Part shown: one piece after another, positions 26,696-35,711 of the stretch | Layout: every line of letters begins with the position of its first letter | Position numbering within the stretch: position 1 is the first letter of the stretch | Source: Campylobacter sp. | GTDB taxonomy: Bacteria; Campylobacterota; Campylobacteria; Campylobacterales; Campylobacteraceae | Reading direction: 5' to 3' | Length of the DNA stretch: 64,000 bases | Assembly: GCF_019423325.1 (NCBI RefSeq) | Contig: NZ_JAHZBQ010000003.1 | Coordinates: 324,908-388,907, forward strand | Notes under the pieces: model-generated | Databases searched by the model: none | What the model was told of the DNA's origin: nothing | The model's input: only the letters and a program-made list of their open reading frames with translations | Made by a program: the position numbers and the translations under genes

Positions 26696-28657
26696 TCAAA
26701 ATTCCACGTCGAAAGCGGCTCTTGCCAGGCTATTTTTGCTCTCGCTTAGCTCGTACGATGCGCTAAGCCCGACGCTTTGAAGGATCTTATATTTCAGTCC
26801 GATCGCGCCGTTAAACACGCCGTTAGAATAATCAAGCCCCTCCACGTCGTATCTGTCCGAATACTTTCTGCTCGCGTGATACGAATCGCCGCTAAATCGA
26901 TGCTCGTACTCCGCATTTGCGAATATCTGCAGATCGCCGAAAGCTTTGATCGCGTAAATTCCCGCGGTGCCGTTTGGCGCGGTTTTTGAAGCGGAGCTAA
27001 ATCTAAGCCTGGAGATCGCATCCTCGCCCACTCTAATCGCTCCAAGTCCCAAATATGGCTTAATATAGCCGTTTTCAAATAAGAATTTATACCCGGCTCT
27101 CGTGCTGAAATCCCAAATTTGCGACTTGTATTTCGCGCCGTGGATAGCGCCGAATCCATTGTTGGTTTCAAATTTATGATCGTTCGTCGAATAGGTTAAG
27201 CCTACCGCCAGATCCACGTTCTCGCTAAAATCGTATCTGCCCGCCAGACCGAGCTCGTAGGATTTGATGTTTTCTTTCACGCCGTCGAATTTACCCTCAT
27301 ACCAAGCGTCCGATTTTTGGTACCCAAAGATCACGCCCAGCGTAAGATCATCCACTCTCTTGGAGGCTCCGAGTAAAATTCCGTCGCTCTTGTGATCGTA
27401 TTTGACGCCGCCCGAGCGGTCTTTGTAATCCCCGCCGTAGTTTCCAATCGCGCTTACATTTACGTTAAACTCCTGCCCGTCGGTGTCGGTTAAATTTTTA
27501 TAAGCGGAATTTCTTGCAAGCTTGGTAAGATCCAGATCGACCTTCGAGCGCGGCATCTCGATGCCTACCCGGTTACCGCCTCTTGCGACCTGCGAAAACA
27601 GGCTGCCGTTTTTAGGCGTGAAGTTATTGATCGCTAGCATCAGCGCCTCAAAATAGCTCGGCAGATCGTCGTATCCGCCAGGATAGCGGTTCGTATCGGA
27701 AGTGATGAATAAATTCGCCGCATTGCGCTCGCGAGATAATCTTATGATCTCGTCGTATTGATCGGGTCTTGCGTTGTATATCACGTGCAAAATTTTAGAG
27801 GAGTTTGCGGGATCTTTTTCAAATTCCGAGGTTCTAGGACGATAGTGGTTTATATACTCATCCGCGCTCACCTCTTGCAGCATCCAAACGTCCGCATAAG
27901 GGGCTATGGCGTCGCGCACGCCCCAGCCGTTATTTGCTAAAACTAGCATTCCCGGATATTTAGTCTTGATATAATTGTAGATACTCTGCATATAAGAGAT
28001 AGTTGCGGGATTGTTTTCGGTATTAACTTCGTCGATGAAGTATCCTGCGATATTTTCTCTGCCGTAGAAATTTACGAAATTATCGATATCGGCATAGACT
28101 AAATTTAGATTTCTAGTAGAATTTTTGGTATAGGTATAGCCTAAATTTGCTATGCCCGCCGCGATATTTCGCTTCATCTGAACGGCATCTTCGTCCCTTC
28201 TGACCAGATATTGCGTAGCTTGATTGCCCGGCGTCGCCGCCTCGTAAGAGCCGAAAGCTACATAAGGAACCAGCGCGCCGCCTATATTGGTAATGCCGTT
28301 CCAAAACTCGGCATTTACGCCGCTATTGCCCGTCCAGCGAAATGCAGGCATCATAACGCGCTGATTATTAAGCCTGCCCGAATATGAGCCCTTTTTGGCA
28401 AAGCCCCTTGCGTACTCAAGCTTGATACGAAATGAGTTTTCATACTCGTCGCTCGCGGAGCTATCGCTAGCCGCGTCGCGCCTGCTTAATTTCGCGCCCA
28501 AGCTATCCGCAGCGCTCATTACATCAGAACGGGAAGTGTTGTTAGAAGGAGATTTTTGCGCGTTTGCATAGCCCCAGGAATTCTGCTCGCTCGCATAGCC
28601 AAACCCTGCTGCACCGATAAGCGCAAGAGATACGATTTTTTTCAAAGACTTTAGCAT
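26696..28657 (-). CDS. Autotransporter with spherulin-4-type glycoside hydrolase passenger
   Basis: 653 residues. The frame extends to a TTG at 28672, but GAGG nine bases before the ATG at 28657 favours MLKSLKKIVSLALIG, a signal peptide. About 60 Ser/Asn/Asp-rich residues follow. Residues roughly 85-355 match the spherulation-specific family 4 (GH135-like) TIM barrel: RVMMPAFRW, ALVPYVAFG, the catalytic-type GYFIDEVN near 208, LVLANNGWG, LQEVS near 260, and LFITSDTNRYPGGYDDLPSY. Residues about 380-653 are an autotransporter beta-barrel (SDGILLGASKRVDDLTLGV) ending in AAFDVEF with C-terminal Phe. The likely role is a surface enzyme cutting a galactosamine-containing exopolysaccharide. Confidence 0.8.
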   Translation of the reverse strand: MLKSLKKIVSLALIGAAGFGYASEQNSWGYANAQKSPSNNTSRSDVMSAADSLGAKLSRRDAASDSSASDEYENSFRIKLEYARGFAKKGSYSGRLNNQRVMMPAFRWTGNSGVNAEFWNGITNIGGALVPYVAFGSYEAATPGNQATQYLVRRDEDAVQMKRNIAAGIANLGYTYTKNSTRNLNLVYADIDNFVNFYGRENIAGYFIDEVNTENNPATISYMQSIYNYIKTKYPGMLVLANNGWGVRDAIAPYADVWMLQEVSADEYINHYRPRTSEFEKDPANSSKILHVIYNARPDQYDEIIRLSRERNAANLFITSDTNRYPGGYDDLPSYFEALMLAINNFTPKNGSLFSQVARGGNRVGIEMPRSKVDLDLTKLARNSAYKNLTDTDGQEFNVNVSAIGNYGGDYKDRSGGVKYDHKSDGILLGASKRVDDLTLGVIFGYQKSDAWYEGKFDGVKENIKSYELGLAGRYDFSENVDLAVGLTYSTNDHKFETNNGFGAIHGAKYKSQIWDFSTRAGYKFLFENGYIKPYLGLGAIRVGEDAISRLRFSSASKTAPNGTAGIYAIKAFGDLQIFANAEYEHRFSGDSYHASRKYSDRYDVEGLDYSNGVFNGAIGLKYKILQSVGLSASYELSESKNSLARAAFDVEF

Positions 28658-28746
28658 TCTGCACCGCCTCAAATAAAATTATCCAAATTCTTAAATTTCG
28701 ACAAATTTGTAGACGCGCTTTTAAAATTAAAAGCTTTGTCGAAATT

Positions 28747-28779
28747 TAAAAATTTGACCGCCTTAAGACGGCCAAATTT
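28747..28779 (-). terminator. Rho-independent terminator after rplT
   Basis: On the minus strand AAATTTGGCCGTC pairs with GGCGGTCAAATTT (13 bp including two G-U pairs) around TTAA, then TTTT. The two wobble pairs work only in the minus-strand RNA, which fits an rplT terminator. Confidence 0.8.
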
Positions 28780-28785
28780 TAAAGC

Positions 28786-29142
28786 TTATTTTAATGCTGC
28801 TTTTGCCTTCTTTGCGACGGTTGCAAAAGCTTCGGCATCGTTCATAGCCATATTTGCTAAAATTTTTCTATCAAGCTCGATGCCCGCTTTTCTAAGTCCG
28901 TTTATAAATTTAGAATAGCTGATGTCGTTTAGCCTGCAAGCTGCATTGATGCGCACTATCCAAAGTCTGCGGAAATCGCGTTTTTTCGCGCGTCTGTCAC
29001 GGAAGGCGTAAACGAGGCTTCTTTCTAGCTGCTCTTTAGCCTTTCTGAAATGTTTGCGTCTTGCACTATAAAATCCGCGCGCAAGCTTTAGCACCTTGTT
29101 GTGACGGCAGCGTCTAACGATGCCCGTTTTTACTCTTGCCAT
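28786..29142 (-). CDS. rplT: 50S ribosomal protein L20
   Basis: 118 residues, very basic, ARVKTGIVRRCRHNKVLKLA at the start and LNDISYSKFINGLRKAGIEL in the C-terminal domain; normal length and sequence for L20. AAGAAAGGATTAAT precedes the ATG. Follows rpmI by about 100 bases on the same strand and ends at a strong terminator. Confidence 0.98.
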   Translation of the reverse strand: MARVKTGIVRRCRHNKVLKLARGFYSARRKHFRKAKEQLERSLVYAFRDRRAKKRDFRRLWIVRINAACRLNDISYSKFINGLRKAGIELDRKILANMAMNDAEAFATVAKKAKAALK

Positions 29143-29240
29143 ATTAATCCTTTCTTAATCGGCGTCCCTTTGGGGATCTTGCCCTAAAATCCATAAATTT
29201 AGGGGAGTTTGAATGACTTTCGTCAAAAACTAACTTCGCA

Positions 29241-29432
29241 CTATTTGCAAAGCATTCTTTTAACCGCAGATACGTTCGTCGAATCGACGTATTGGGCCTC
29301 GCGCAAATTCCTCTTGCGTTTTTGAGACATCTTCGTCAAAATATGGCTGCGAAACGCCGAGCCTCTTTTGATCTTGTTTTTGCCCGCTTTAAAACGCTTG
29401 ACGGCACCGCGCACGCTTTTCATCTTTGGCAT
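29241..29432 (-). CDS. rpmI: 50S ribosomal protein L35
   Basis: 63 residues, MPKMKSVRGAVKRFKAGKNK, RGSAFRSHILTKMSQKRKRN; typical L35. AGGACGACC precedes the ATG. In many bacteria it directly follows infC; here the 15-kb glycan locus lies between, and a separate promoter upstream (TATTATA near 29466) must drive rpmI-rplT. Confidence 0.98.
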   Translation of the reverse strand: MPKMKSVRGAVKRFKAGKNKIKRGSAFRSHILTKMSQKRKRNLREAQYVDSTNVSAVKRMLCK

Positions 29433-29465
29433 GGTCGTCCTTTTTTTAAAGTGAACGGGAAGTAT

Positions 29466-29471
29466 ATAATA
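29466..29471 (-). promoter_or_regulatory. Probable rpmI-rplT promoter -10 box
   Basis: TATTAT on the minus strand within TTTATTATATACTTC, about 35 bases before the rpmI ATG and after a run of A/T-rich sequence, as is usual for Campylobacter sigma-70 promoters. It is needed because the infC side of the ancestral operon is closed by its own terminator. Confidence 0.4.
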
Positions 29472-29570
29472 AAGTTTCTTTGAAAAATTTGAATTTTAGC
29501 GAAATTTATGAAAATACAAAATACTACATCGAAATTGATATAATTATTACTCATAGCAATATTTTCAGAT

Positions 29571-30950
29571 TTATATCGTTTTTATAAATTTAAGCAATTG
29601 GATAAAAGTTTTCCTTTTTAATACAATTAAAACTATAAAACTTACTATTATTAAGCAAAACGCGTAGACGCCGGGCAATATATGAGATATAGCAATAAAG
29701 CAAACACCACAAAAAAAATCTACACCAATATTGCAAAAATTTACACTTTTTATAAATTTTTTCAGACCATAACTCAATGCGATATATTTGGCAAAAAGAG
29801 ATAAAAACAGGCAAAACATTATGATAAATATATCATTGCAAAAATATACAATAAATCCAATAAATACTGAAAATATAATCAAAGAAATTAAATTTATACG
29901 AAGCATTTGTCCTTCTTTGCGTAATGCCTTAAAATATGAATTAGTAAGAAGGAGCGTCTTACCTTCGCATAGCAATATCGCAAAAATTATTGGCATATAA
30001 TTTAAAACGTCCGCATATTTAGGTAACCAAGCGCTCAGTAGAATTTCTACAGGATATGCAAATAGAAATAAAAATACAAATATGATTGATAGTCCATCAT
30101 CTAAAATTTTAAAAATTTCGTTTTGTTCGCAAGTTTTTTTAGTTCGTAATATCGGGAATAAGATCGCCGAGAATGCATTGATAAAAAATAGAGCAAAATT
30201 TAGTAACGACAATATAAGTGAAATTTTACCAAATAAGACGATGCTAAATTTCCATGCAATCATAGATCTTGCAATAAATATCAAAAATATATTGCAAAGC
30301 GCAGAGATTGTTAATTTTATACCTATTCGCATATTTTTATATATATAAAATAAGCTATCTGTAAAAGAAGCCATTTTTACTTTAAAAAGATCCCTGCATA
30401 AAAAATAAATATAAACAAGCGATATAAATCTGGCAAAAATAAATGAAAATATTAAAAATTTAGCTTTATCGAAATCCACGAAATAAACTGCTGCTATAGA
30501 TGATAAGACAAAAATTCTTTCTATAAACAAAACGAGTATTGACTTTTTTATCTCATTTACACTTTGCAAAAGATTATATAGAAATGATCTTGGTACTGTG
30601 ATAGCGCCCGAAATAGCAATATATAAAAATAACCTTTTATCGAACGAAAGCGCACAAACCGTAAAAAATATAATTAGGCATTCTATAATATATAAAATCT
30701 CCATCGTACAAATTTGAGATTTTAGAGTTCTTTTAGAAATAAATTCATATCGCCTACCGCCGTATCTTAGATATATACCATCAGATAGTCCAAAATGTAA
30801 AAATTCTACATAATTGGCAAAAAATATAAATAATTGATAGTATCCAAAGCCTTCTAAAGATAAAAGCTTCGGTAGAACTAAGATCGATACTGCGGATACA
30901 AACGCAAAAAATATCTGCGCTAGCGCCATATATGAAATTTTAGATAGCAA
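29571..30950 (-). CDS. Wzx-like polysaccharide flippase (MATE/MOP superfamily)
   Basis: Inner-membrane protein of 459 residues with about 12-14 hydrophobic helices and the typical N-terminus of O-antigen flippases (KISYMALAQIFFAFVSAVSI, LLSLEGFGYYQLFIFFAN). It would move undecaprenyl-linked repeat units to the periplasm. The start is TTG after AGGATGGAAT. Strongly AT-rich, with many ATA and AAA codons, unlike the flanking ribosomal genes. Last gene of the glycan operon, 8 bases after the GT2 gene. Confidence 0.8.
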   Translation of the reverse strand: MLSKISYMALAQIFFAFVSAVSILVLPKLLSLEGFGYYQLFIFFANYVEFLHFGLSDGIYLRYGGRRYEFISKRTLKSQICTMEILYIIECLIIFFTVCALSFDKRLFLYIAISGAITVPRSFLYNLLQSVNEIKKSILVLFIERIFVLSSIAAVYFVDFDKAKFLIFSFIFARFISLVYIYFLCRDLFKVKMASFTDSLFYIYKNMRIGIKLTISALCNIFLIFIARSMIAWKFSIVLFGKISLILSLLNFALFFINAFSAILFPILRTKKTCEQNEIFKILDDGLSIIFVFLFLFAYPVEILLSAWLPKYADVLNYMPIIFAILLCEGKTLLLTNSYFKALRKEGQMLRINLISLIIFSVFIGFIVYFCNDIFIIMFCLFLSLFAKYIALSYGLKKFIKSVNFCNIGVDFFCGVCFIAISHILPGVYAFCLIIVSFIVLIVLKRKTFIQLLKFIKTI

Positions 30951-30958
30951 ATTCCATC

Positions 30959-31921
30959 CTAAATCGTCTTTTGCATAAATTTAACTATTAAAAGACCTAG
31001 CTTTTTTGGTATCCACATCGCGCTAACCGTAAATATCCAAAAAGAAGGGAATTTCTTATAAATTTTATATAAATTGCGAAAGCAGTTTTCGTTCCTAACT
31101 GCAGAAAGACCGTTTCGTATCCTAATTATATTGGCGGGATAATAATATATTAAAAGCCTTTTTCTAAAAATTTCAAGCACGAAATCTACGTCAAAATTCT
31201 TTTCAATAGTGATTAAGGTATCATTTAGATTTGCACCAAATACTTCTGAAAAATTATATCTTCCACTATTAAACTGCCTTGCTGCATAAATTTTATCAAA
31301 TACCACGACTTGCTTATCAGACAAAATCGCGCAGGCGATATTCCAATAAAGCTGCACGAGATTGTTATTTGCTATCGCGTCTAAATCGATTCTATTAAAT
31401 AAACTTTTATTTACTATATTAGAAGTTATAAAAGTTAAATTAGTATGGGCTTCTTTTATAAACTCCGCTTTACTATCATCATAAATTTTAAAATTATTAA
31501 ATTCTTTAAATTCTACCGGCTTAATTTTGTCTATGAAATTTTGTGCCTTTAAATGAATGATACCGAATTTCGAAGAAGAATCTAGTACCCGCATTAAATA
31601 TTTAATCGTATCATCAAACACTAAATCATCATCGCCGAATATCCATATATATTTTCCGCGCGACAAAGAAATCGCTTTTTTGAAATTATTATCTGGACCA
31701 GTATTTTCACTATTTTTTATATATTTTACAAGTCCGAAATCAATATATTTTTTTGCAATATCCGAAGTTTTATCACTGGAAGCATTATCTAAAATTAAAA
31801 TTTCAATATCTTTTCGCTCGCTTTTATACACGCTTTTGCATAGACTATTTAGACTTTTATCTAAGAATTTTGCTCTATTATAAGTCGGTACTGCAATGCT
31901 TAAAAAAATATCCTCAGCCAA
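30959..31921 (-). CDS. GT2 glycosyltransferase, abequosyltransferase (RfbV)-like
   Basis: 320 residues, GT-A fold. It begins with FLSIAVPTYNRAKFLDKSLN, then DIEILILDNASSDKTSD, and GPDNNFKKAISLSRGKYIWI followed by FGDDDLVFDD, where DDD is the metal/nucleotide site. The arrangement GPD.NF...G.Y.WIFG.DD resembles Salmonella RfbV, which adds a 3,6-dideoxyhexose from a CDP-sugar, and this fits the rfbF/G/H genes upstream. The start appears to be TTG, overlapping the GtrB-like gene by 8 bases; AAAGGAAAG lies somewhat far upstream. Substrate inferred from context. Confidence 0.75.
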   Translation of the reverse strand: MAEDIFLSIAVPTYNRAKFLDKSLNSLCKSVYKSERKDIEILILDNASSDKTSDIAKKYIDFGLVKYIKNSENTGPDNNFKKAISLSRGKYIWIFGDDDLVFDDTIKYLMRVLDSSSKFGIIHLKAQNFIDKIKPVEFKEFNNFKIYDDSKAEFIKEAHTNLTFITSNIVNKSLFNRIDLDAIANNNLVQLYWNIACAILSDKQVVVFDKIYAARQFNSGRYNFSEVFGANLNDTLITIEKNFDVDFVLEIFRKRLLIYYYPANIIRIRNGLSAVRNENCFRNLYKIYKKFPSFWIFTVSAMWIPKKLGLLIVKFMQKTI

Positions 31922-32846
31922 AATTTATTCTTTCCTTTTCAAATACCAACGGACGATTTAATACTTGAGTATATATCGCACCTATGTATTCGCCTATTAT
32001 ACCGATAAAAAATAAAATTCCCGATGAGACAAATGAAAAAAGTATTATGAGAGGCGCGATACCCACATTCATCTCATTCCAATAAATTAGCTTTAGGATG
32101 AAATACACAAGCCCCACTATTATGCTTAAAATACCGGTTATAATGCCTATAAAGGTTGCAAGCCTAAGCGGTACTTTGGAATTGCAGATTATGCCAAGTA
32201 TCCCCATATCATAAAGCGTGTAGAAGTTATTTTTGGTAACTCCTTTAATTCTCACTGGTTGATCGTAAGGAATTTTAGCTACTCTATAACCTGCCTCCGC
32301 TAGCATTCCGCGAAAAAACGGATATGGATCATGCATCTGCCTAAGCGCAATGATGACTTTTTTATCAAAAAGTCCAAAGCCGGTAAAATTCTTAAAAATT
32401 TCGATCTCAGATAGCTTTGATAAGAGCTCATAATAGCACTCTCTGATTTTAAACATCACGCCGCGCTCCTCGCTGTCGCGCTTAATCGCCAAAACCAAGT
32501 CGTTGCCCTCTTGCCATTTTTCTATGAACTGTGCGATCATCTCGGGCGGATCTTGCAGATCGGCTACGATAGAGATCACCGCATCTCCGTCTGCGCCCAA
32601 AAGCGCATAGGTAGGAGATTTTATATGACCGAAATTTCTAGAATTTACGATGATTTTTAAATTTTTATCATCCTTTGCAAGGCGTTTTAAAATTTCAACC
32701 GTCTTATCAGTCGAGGCGTTATCGATAAATATGTGCTCGTAGGCATATTTGGGAAATCCGCTCATAACCTTTTTTACGCGCGAATATACCTCCTCTACAT
32801 TCTCCTCCTCGTTAAAGCAGGCGGTAACTATACTGATCTTTTTCAT
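31914..32846 (-). CDS. gtrB: GtrB-like bactoprenol glycosyltransferase
   Basis: 310 residues. GT2 domain (KKISIVTACFNEEENVEEVY, DNASTDKTVEILK, VADLQDPPEM) followed by two C-terminal membrane helices (ATFIGIITGILSIIVGLVYF, IILFSFVSSGILFFIGIIGE). It transfers a sugar from a nucleotide donor to undecaprenyl phosphate on the cytosolic face. Next to gtrA as in phage-type O-antigen modification cassettes. AGGAGATGAT precedes the ATG, one base after gtrA. Confidence 0.88.
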   Translation of the reverse strand: MKKISIVTACFNEEENVEEVYSRVKKVMSGFPKYAYEHIFIDNASTDKTVEILKRLAKDDKNLKIIVNSRNFGHIKSPTYALLGADGDAVISIVADLQDPPEMIAQFIEKWQEGNDLVLAIKRDSEERGVMFKIRECYYELLSKLSEIEIFKNFTGFGLFDKKVIIALRQMHDPYPFFRGMLAEAGYRVAKIPYDQPVRIKGVTKNNFYTLYDMGILGIICNSKVPLRLATFIGIITGILSIIVGLVYFILKLIYWNEMNVGIAPLIILFSFVSSGILFFIGIIGEYIGAIYTQVLNRPLVFEKERINFG

Positions 32847-32847
32847 A

Positions 32848-33216
32848 TCATCTCCTAAAGACGAAAAATTTATTTAACAAAAATGATACCGCAGCCAGCG
32901 GGATCAAAAGCACAAAGCCGTTTAGATACATATTTTCAAATCCAAGCCGCTTAAAAAGCCATAAAAAGAATATGTTTAAAAGATATATTATAACATACAC
33001 TAAAATAAATTTAAAAATAAGTTTATTATCGTTGCTGCCGAATACCAGTCCGCCTATGGTTTTAAAGTTAAACAATACGCCAAGTATCGTAGAAAGCAAC
33101 ACGGCAAGGGGATAATATAGACCCAGATAGATAAAAAGGGCAAAAAGCCCATATCCAAAGACGGTATTTAGGATGCCTACTAAAAGAAAAGAGAATAGCT
33201 GGCGTTTAATTGTCAT
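32848..33216 (-). CDS. gtrA: GtrA-like lipid-linked sugar flippase
   Basis: 122 residues, four membrane helices, with the family start LFSFLLVGILNTVFGYGLFA and end AVSFLLNKFFVFRR. It would flip the undecaprenyl-phosphate sugar made by the GtrB-like enzyme. Directly upstream of gtrB. AAAGATATCA precedes the ATG. Confidence 0.88.
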   Translation of the reverse strand: MTIKRQLFSFLLVGILNTVFGYGLFALFIYLGLYYPLAVLLSTILGVLFNFKTIGGLVFGSNDNKLIFKFILVYVIIYLLNIFFLWLFKRLGFENMYLNGFVLLIPLAAVSFLLNKFFVFRR

Positions 33217-33227
33217 TGATATCTTTC

Positions 33228-33380
33228 TTATATAAAGATACTGGCTTTTCTATAAATACATATGACCAAAGCCCAAAAAATAGACAAAAGCATAACCCTA
33301 TAAATAAATTTAAACCTATATCGAGCTGTTACTAGACAAAATAATAGTACTATAAATAAATTATTTTTTCTTATATACAT
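33228..33380 (-). CDS. Possible 50-residue membrane protein between the large GT-like gene and gtrA
   Basis: A frame from the ATG at 33380 (MYIRKNNLFIVLLFCLVTAR) encodes two short hydrophobic stretches and ends KASIFI. GGAGG lies eight bases before this ATG, within the end of the preceding gene, which is the best support; the longer frame from 33428 has no such signal. Very AT-rich. It may be a real small subunit of the Gtr system or only a chance frame in the gap. Confidence 0.35.
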   Translation of the reverse strand: MYIRKNNLFIVLLFCLVTARYRFKFIYRVMLLSIFWALVICIYRKASIFI

Positions 33381-35415
33381 TAAGAAGTCCTCCGCTATCA
33401 ATAAGTTCATAATTTTCTTTAACTTCATTAAATAATTTACTCAAGGTCTCTAGTTTCGGTATTCTCTGTTTAACATTTTCATTATACCAATATTCATCAT
33501 ATAGGTCAAAAAATCGCCTTTCTCGCATTTCTGCCTTGTAGTCTCTGTCTATATCGGCATCTACATATAAAATATCGGCTTTATTTTTTATCAAATTTAA
33601 GACTTCATTATACTCTATATCTGATACTAAAAAGGAACGCAACTCGAAATACTTTAGTCCACTATACTTTTTGCTAAAAAACTGCAATATATTATCATAT
33701 TTTGATATCATATATATCTCTTTGGTATCGGGCGAATACTTATTTATAAGATTAATAGAGCTTTGAAATTTATCAAAAGGATATGTAGTAATTATCCCTC
33801 CGGCTCTTTCATGGTTCCATTTATAGATTTTATGCGTTTCAAATATCTTTTCATAATTGAAAATTTCCTTAATATAAGACATTGAAAATTTAGCATATAT
33901 TATTATGCATATAAATATGCATAATATAGAGATCACCTTTCTAGCCCTATCCGGAAATAAATTCAAAATTATAATAAAAGGAAGGGCAGCAATGAAAAAA
34001 TTAACAGTAGACAAGTCCACTCTCCAAACTGTATAAGTATAAAAAAATCCTGTATAAAATAGCAAAAATGAATAGCTTAATAAATATTTACTATCTTGCA
34101 ATTTCTTATAAAAAAATATAAATAACAACCATTGAATAAATATTACCGACAATACCGCGAGCAATAAAGCAGCAGGAATATTAAAAGAATAAAAACCATC
34201 TAAAAAGTATTTTATTGATGGATTTTTCATAAATGGATATTTTATATATATTATTGCCCCTAAAATGGTATAAATGAGTATAAAAAATATTTTTTCGGCA
34301 TTTACGAGTTTTCTATTTTTTACAGCAATTATTCCATATTCTACAATAAGTGCACCTAAAAGTGCTATAAAAATATAGAGCCCAAAATCATTAGCCATAA
34401 AAATTGAAAGCAACGCTAGAAATATACATATTGTTTTAAATATAGCACTTAAATTCTGAAATTTCGTAGCATAAAATAAAAATAGAACTATAATTAAGTC
34501 AAAAAAATGTCTTGTATCGAAAAACGTAGGTGCGTAATGATAGGAATAGTATGTAACCGAAAAAAATTTAATGCCTAACAATAAAATAAAAATAAGCCTT
34601 ATCAAGTCATTTTTAAAAAATAGAAATACAAAACCAACCGCTATGACATAATAGATCATACATACTATATTTTTCGTCTTTTCAAAATTATTAACGCTTA
34701 TGCCTCCAAGCTGTTCCATTATAAATTTAATAGGATATAGACTTAAAAATCCATATTGAGAAAAAATTTCCGATTTATCTCTATCTAGATCTAGCTCATT
34801 TATAGGATTTAACATAAATGGGGTTTCTTCCCAATAATACCTACTAAGAATCTGTATATTTTGTTCAAAAATATTATATGCTATAAAGTCGGTTTTTTCT
34901 TTAAGCTTACTTAGAGTATCTGCGCCGAACATAGGATAAGAATTCGAAAATACATCTAAACCGTATCTATTTGTGCTATTTGTCTCTCTAGCTACATAAT
35001 AAGTAAGATTAAAGTCTTTATTATAGCCTATATTTTTTATATGGGTTTTAAATTTTTTAAAAGTATCTGCGCTAATATGCCTATAATAAGGATCAAAAAT
35101 CAAAAACCTTGGGTTATTATGAAAACTAAATCCATTTTTACCAGATAAAAAGACATTGTCGTATGAATTGAATTTATAATTTATATTATTGGGGTCAAAG
35201 CACAGGTTTTCTGTAATATATTGATCATTTGAAACTATTTTATTACCATCCAATATCGTCTGCTCATCTATATATCTAAATTCGTTTGCAAGCTTAAAAT
35301 CCGAAAAAATACCATAAAAGTAAAATGAAATTTGTATAATGATTAAAACCGCTATGGCTAATTTAGCATAAGGATAAAAATTAAAATCTTTTATTTTAAG
35401 CAAGACGCTATTCAT
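33361..35415 (-). CDS. Large polytopic membrane protein, probable Gtr-type (GtrC-like) glycosyltransferase
   Basis: 684 residues. One membrane helix at about 15-35, a periplasmic domain of about 200 residues, then around ten helices (about 245-520), then a soluble C-terminal domain (about 530-684) with EIYMISKYDNILQFF and ADILYVDADID. The topology with a large periplasmic N-terminal loop, and the position just before gtrA and gtrB, fit the third, serotype-specific glycosyltransferase of Gtr systems, which moves the flipped sugar onto the polymer. An O-antigen polymerase is an alternative. No close family recognised. AT-rich; overlaps the preceding small gene by 8 bases. Confidence 0.65.
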   Translation of the reverse strand: MNSVLLKIKDFNFYPYAKLAIAVLIIIQISFYFYGIFSDFKLANEFRYIDEQTILDGNKIVSNDQYITENLCFDPNNINYKFNSYDNVFLSGKNGFSFHNNPRFLIFDPYYRHISADTFKKFKTHIKNIGYNKDFNLTYYVARETNSTNRYGLDVFSNSYPMFGADTLSKLKEKTDFIAYNIFEQNIQILSRYYWEETPFMLNPINELDLDRDKSEIFSQYGFLSLYPIKFIMEQLGGISVNNFEKTKNIVCMIYYVIAVGFVFLFFKNDLIRLIFILLLGIKFFSVTYYSYHYAPTFFDTRHFFDLIIVLFLFYATKFQNLSAIFKTICIFLALLSIFMANDFGLYIFIALLGALIVEYGIIAVKNRKLVNAEKIFFILIYTILGAIIYIKYPFMKNPSIKYFLDGFYSFNIPAALLLAVLSVIFIQWLLFIFFYKKLQDSKYLLSYSFLLFYTGFFYTYTVWRVDLSTVNFFIAALPFIIILNLFPDRARKVISILCIFICIIIYAKFSMSYIKEIFNYEKIFETHKIYKWNHERAGGIITTYPFDKFQSSINLINKYSPDTKEIYMISKYDNILQFFSKKYSGLKYFELRSFLVSDIEYNEVLNLIKNKADILYVDADIDRDYKAEMRERRFFDLYDEYWYNENVKQRIPKLETLSKLFNEVKENYELIDSGGLLNVYKKK

Positions 35416-35668
35416 CGACGTTATCTTTATAAATTTTATACCATAGAACTAAGGAAAAAAAAGCAGAGATAATAAAGATATAAAATAGATAAAAATTAAA
35501 TATAAATATCTTTTCGTGATTCATAAAATAGTAAACCCATTTAAAATAATTGTATTTATCTTCAGTAGGATCAACGTAAGCAATAAAAATCTTTTTTCCT
35601 ATTTTGTAAATCAAACATATAGCAATGCAAAATAACAAAGATAGTTTTAAGACGGCTTTATTTGACAT
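35408..35668 (-). CDS. Small two-helix membrane protein of the glycan locus
   Basis: 86 residues with two hydrophobic helices (VLKLSLLFCIAICLIYKIG and IFNFYLFYIFIISAFFSLVL) separated by a charged loop (VDPTEDKYNYFKWVYYFMNH). AGAAAGAG lies about eight bases before the ATG, and the stop overlaps the next gene by 8 bases, so it is probably translated. Function unknown; its pairing suggests a partner of the 684-residue protein. Confidence 0.6.
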   Translation of the reverse strand: MSNKAVLKLSLLFCIAICLIYKIGKKIFIAYVDPTEDKYNYFKWVYYFMNHEKIFIFNFYLFYIFIISAFFSLVLWYKIYKDNVDE

Positions 35669-35711
35669 ATATTTTCTCTTTCTAAATTCTACTACTGAAT
35701 TGAATTATATT

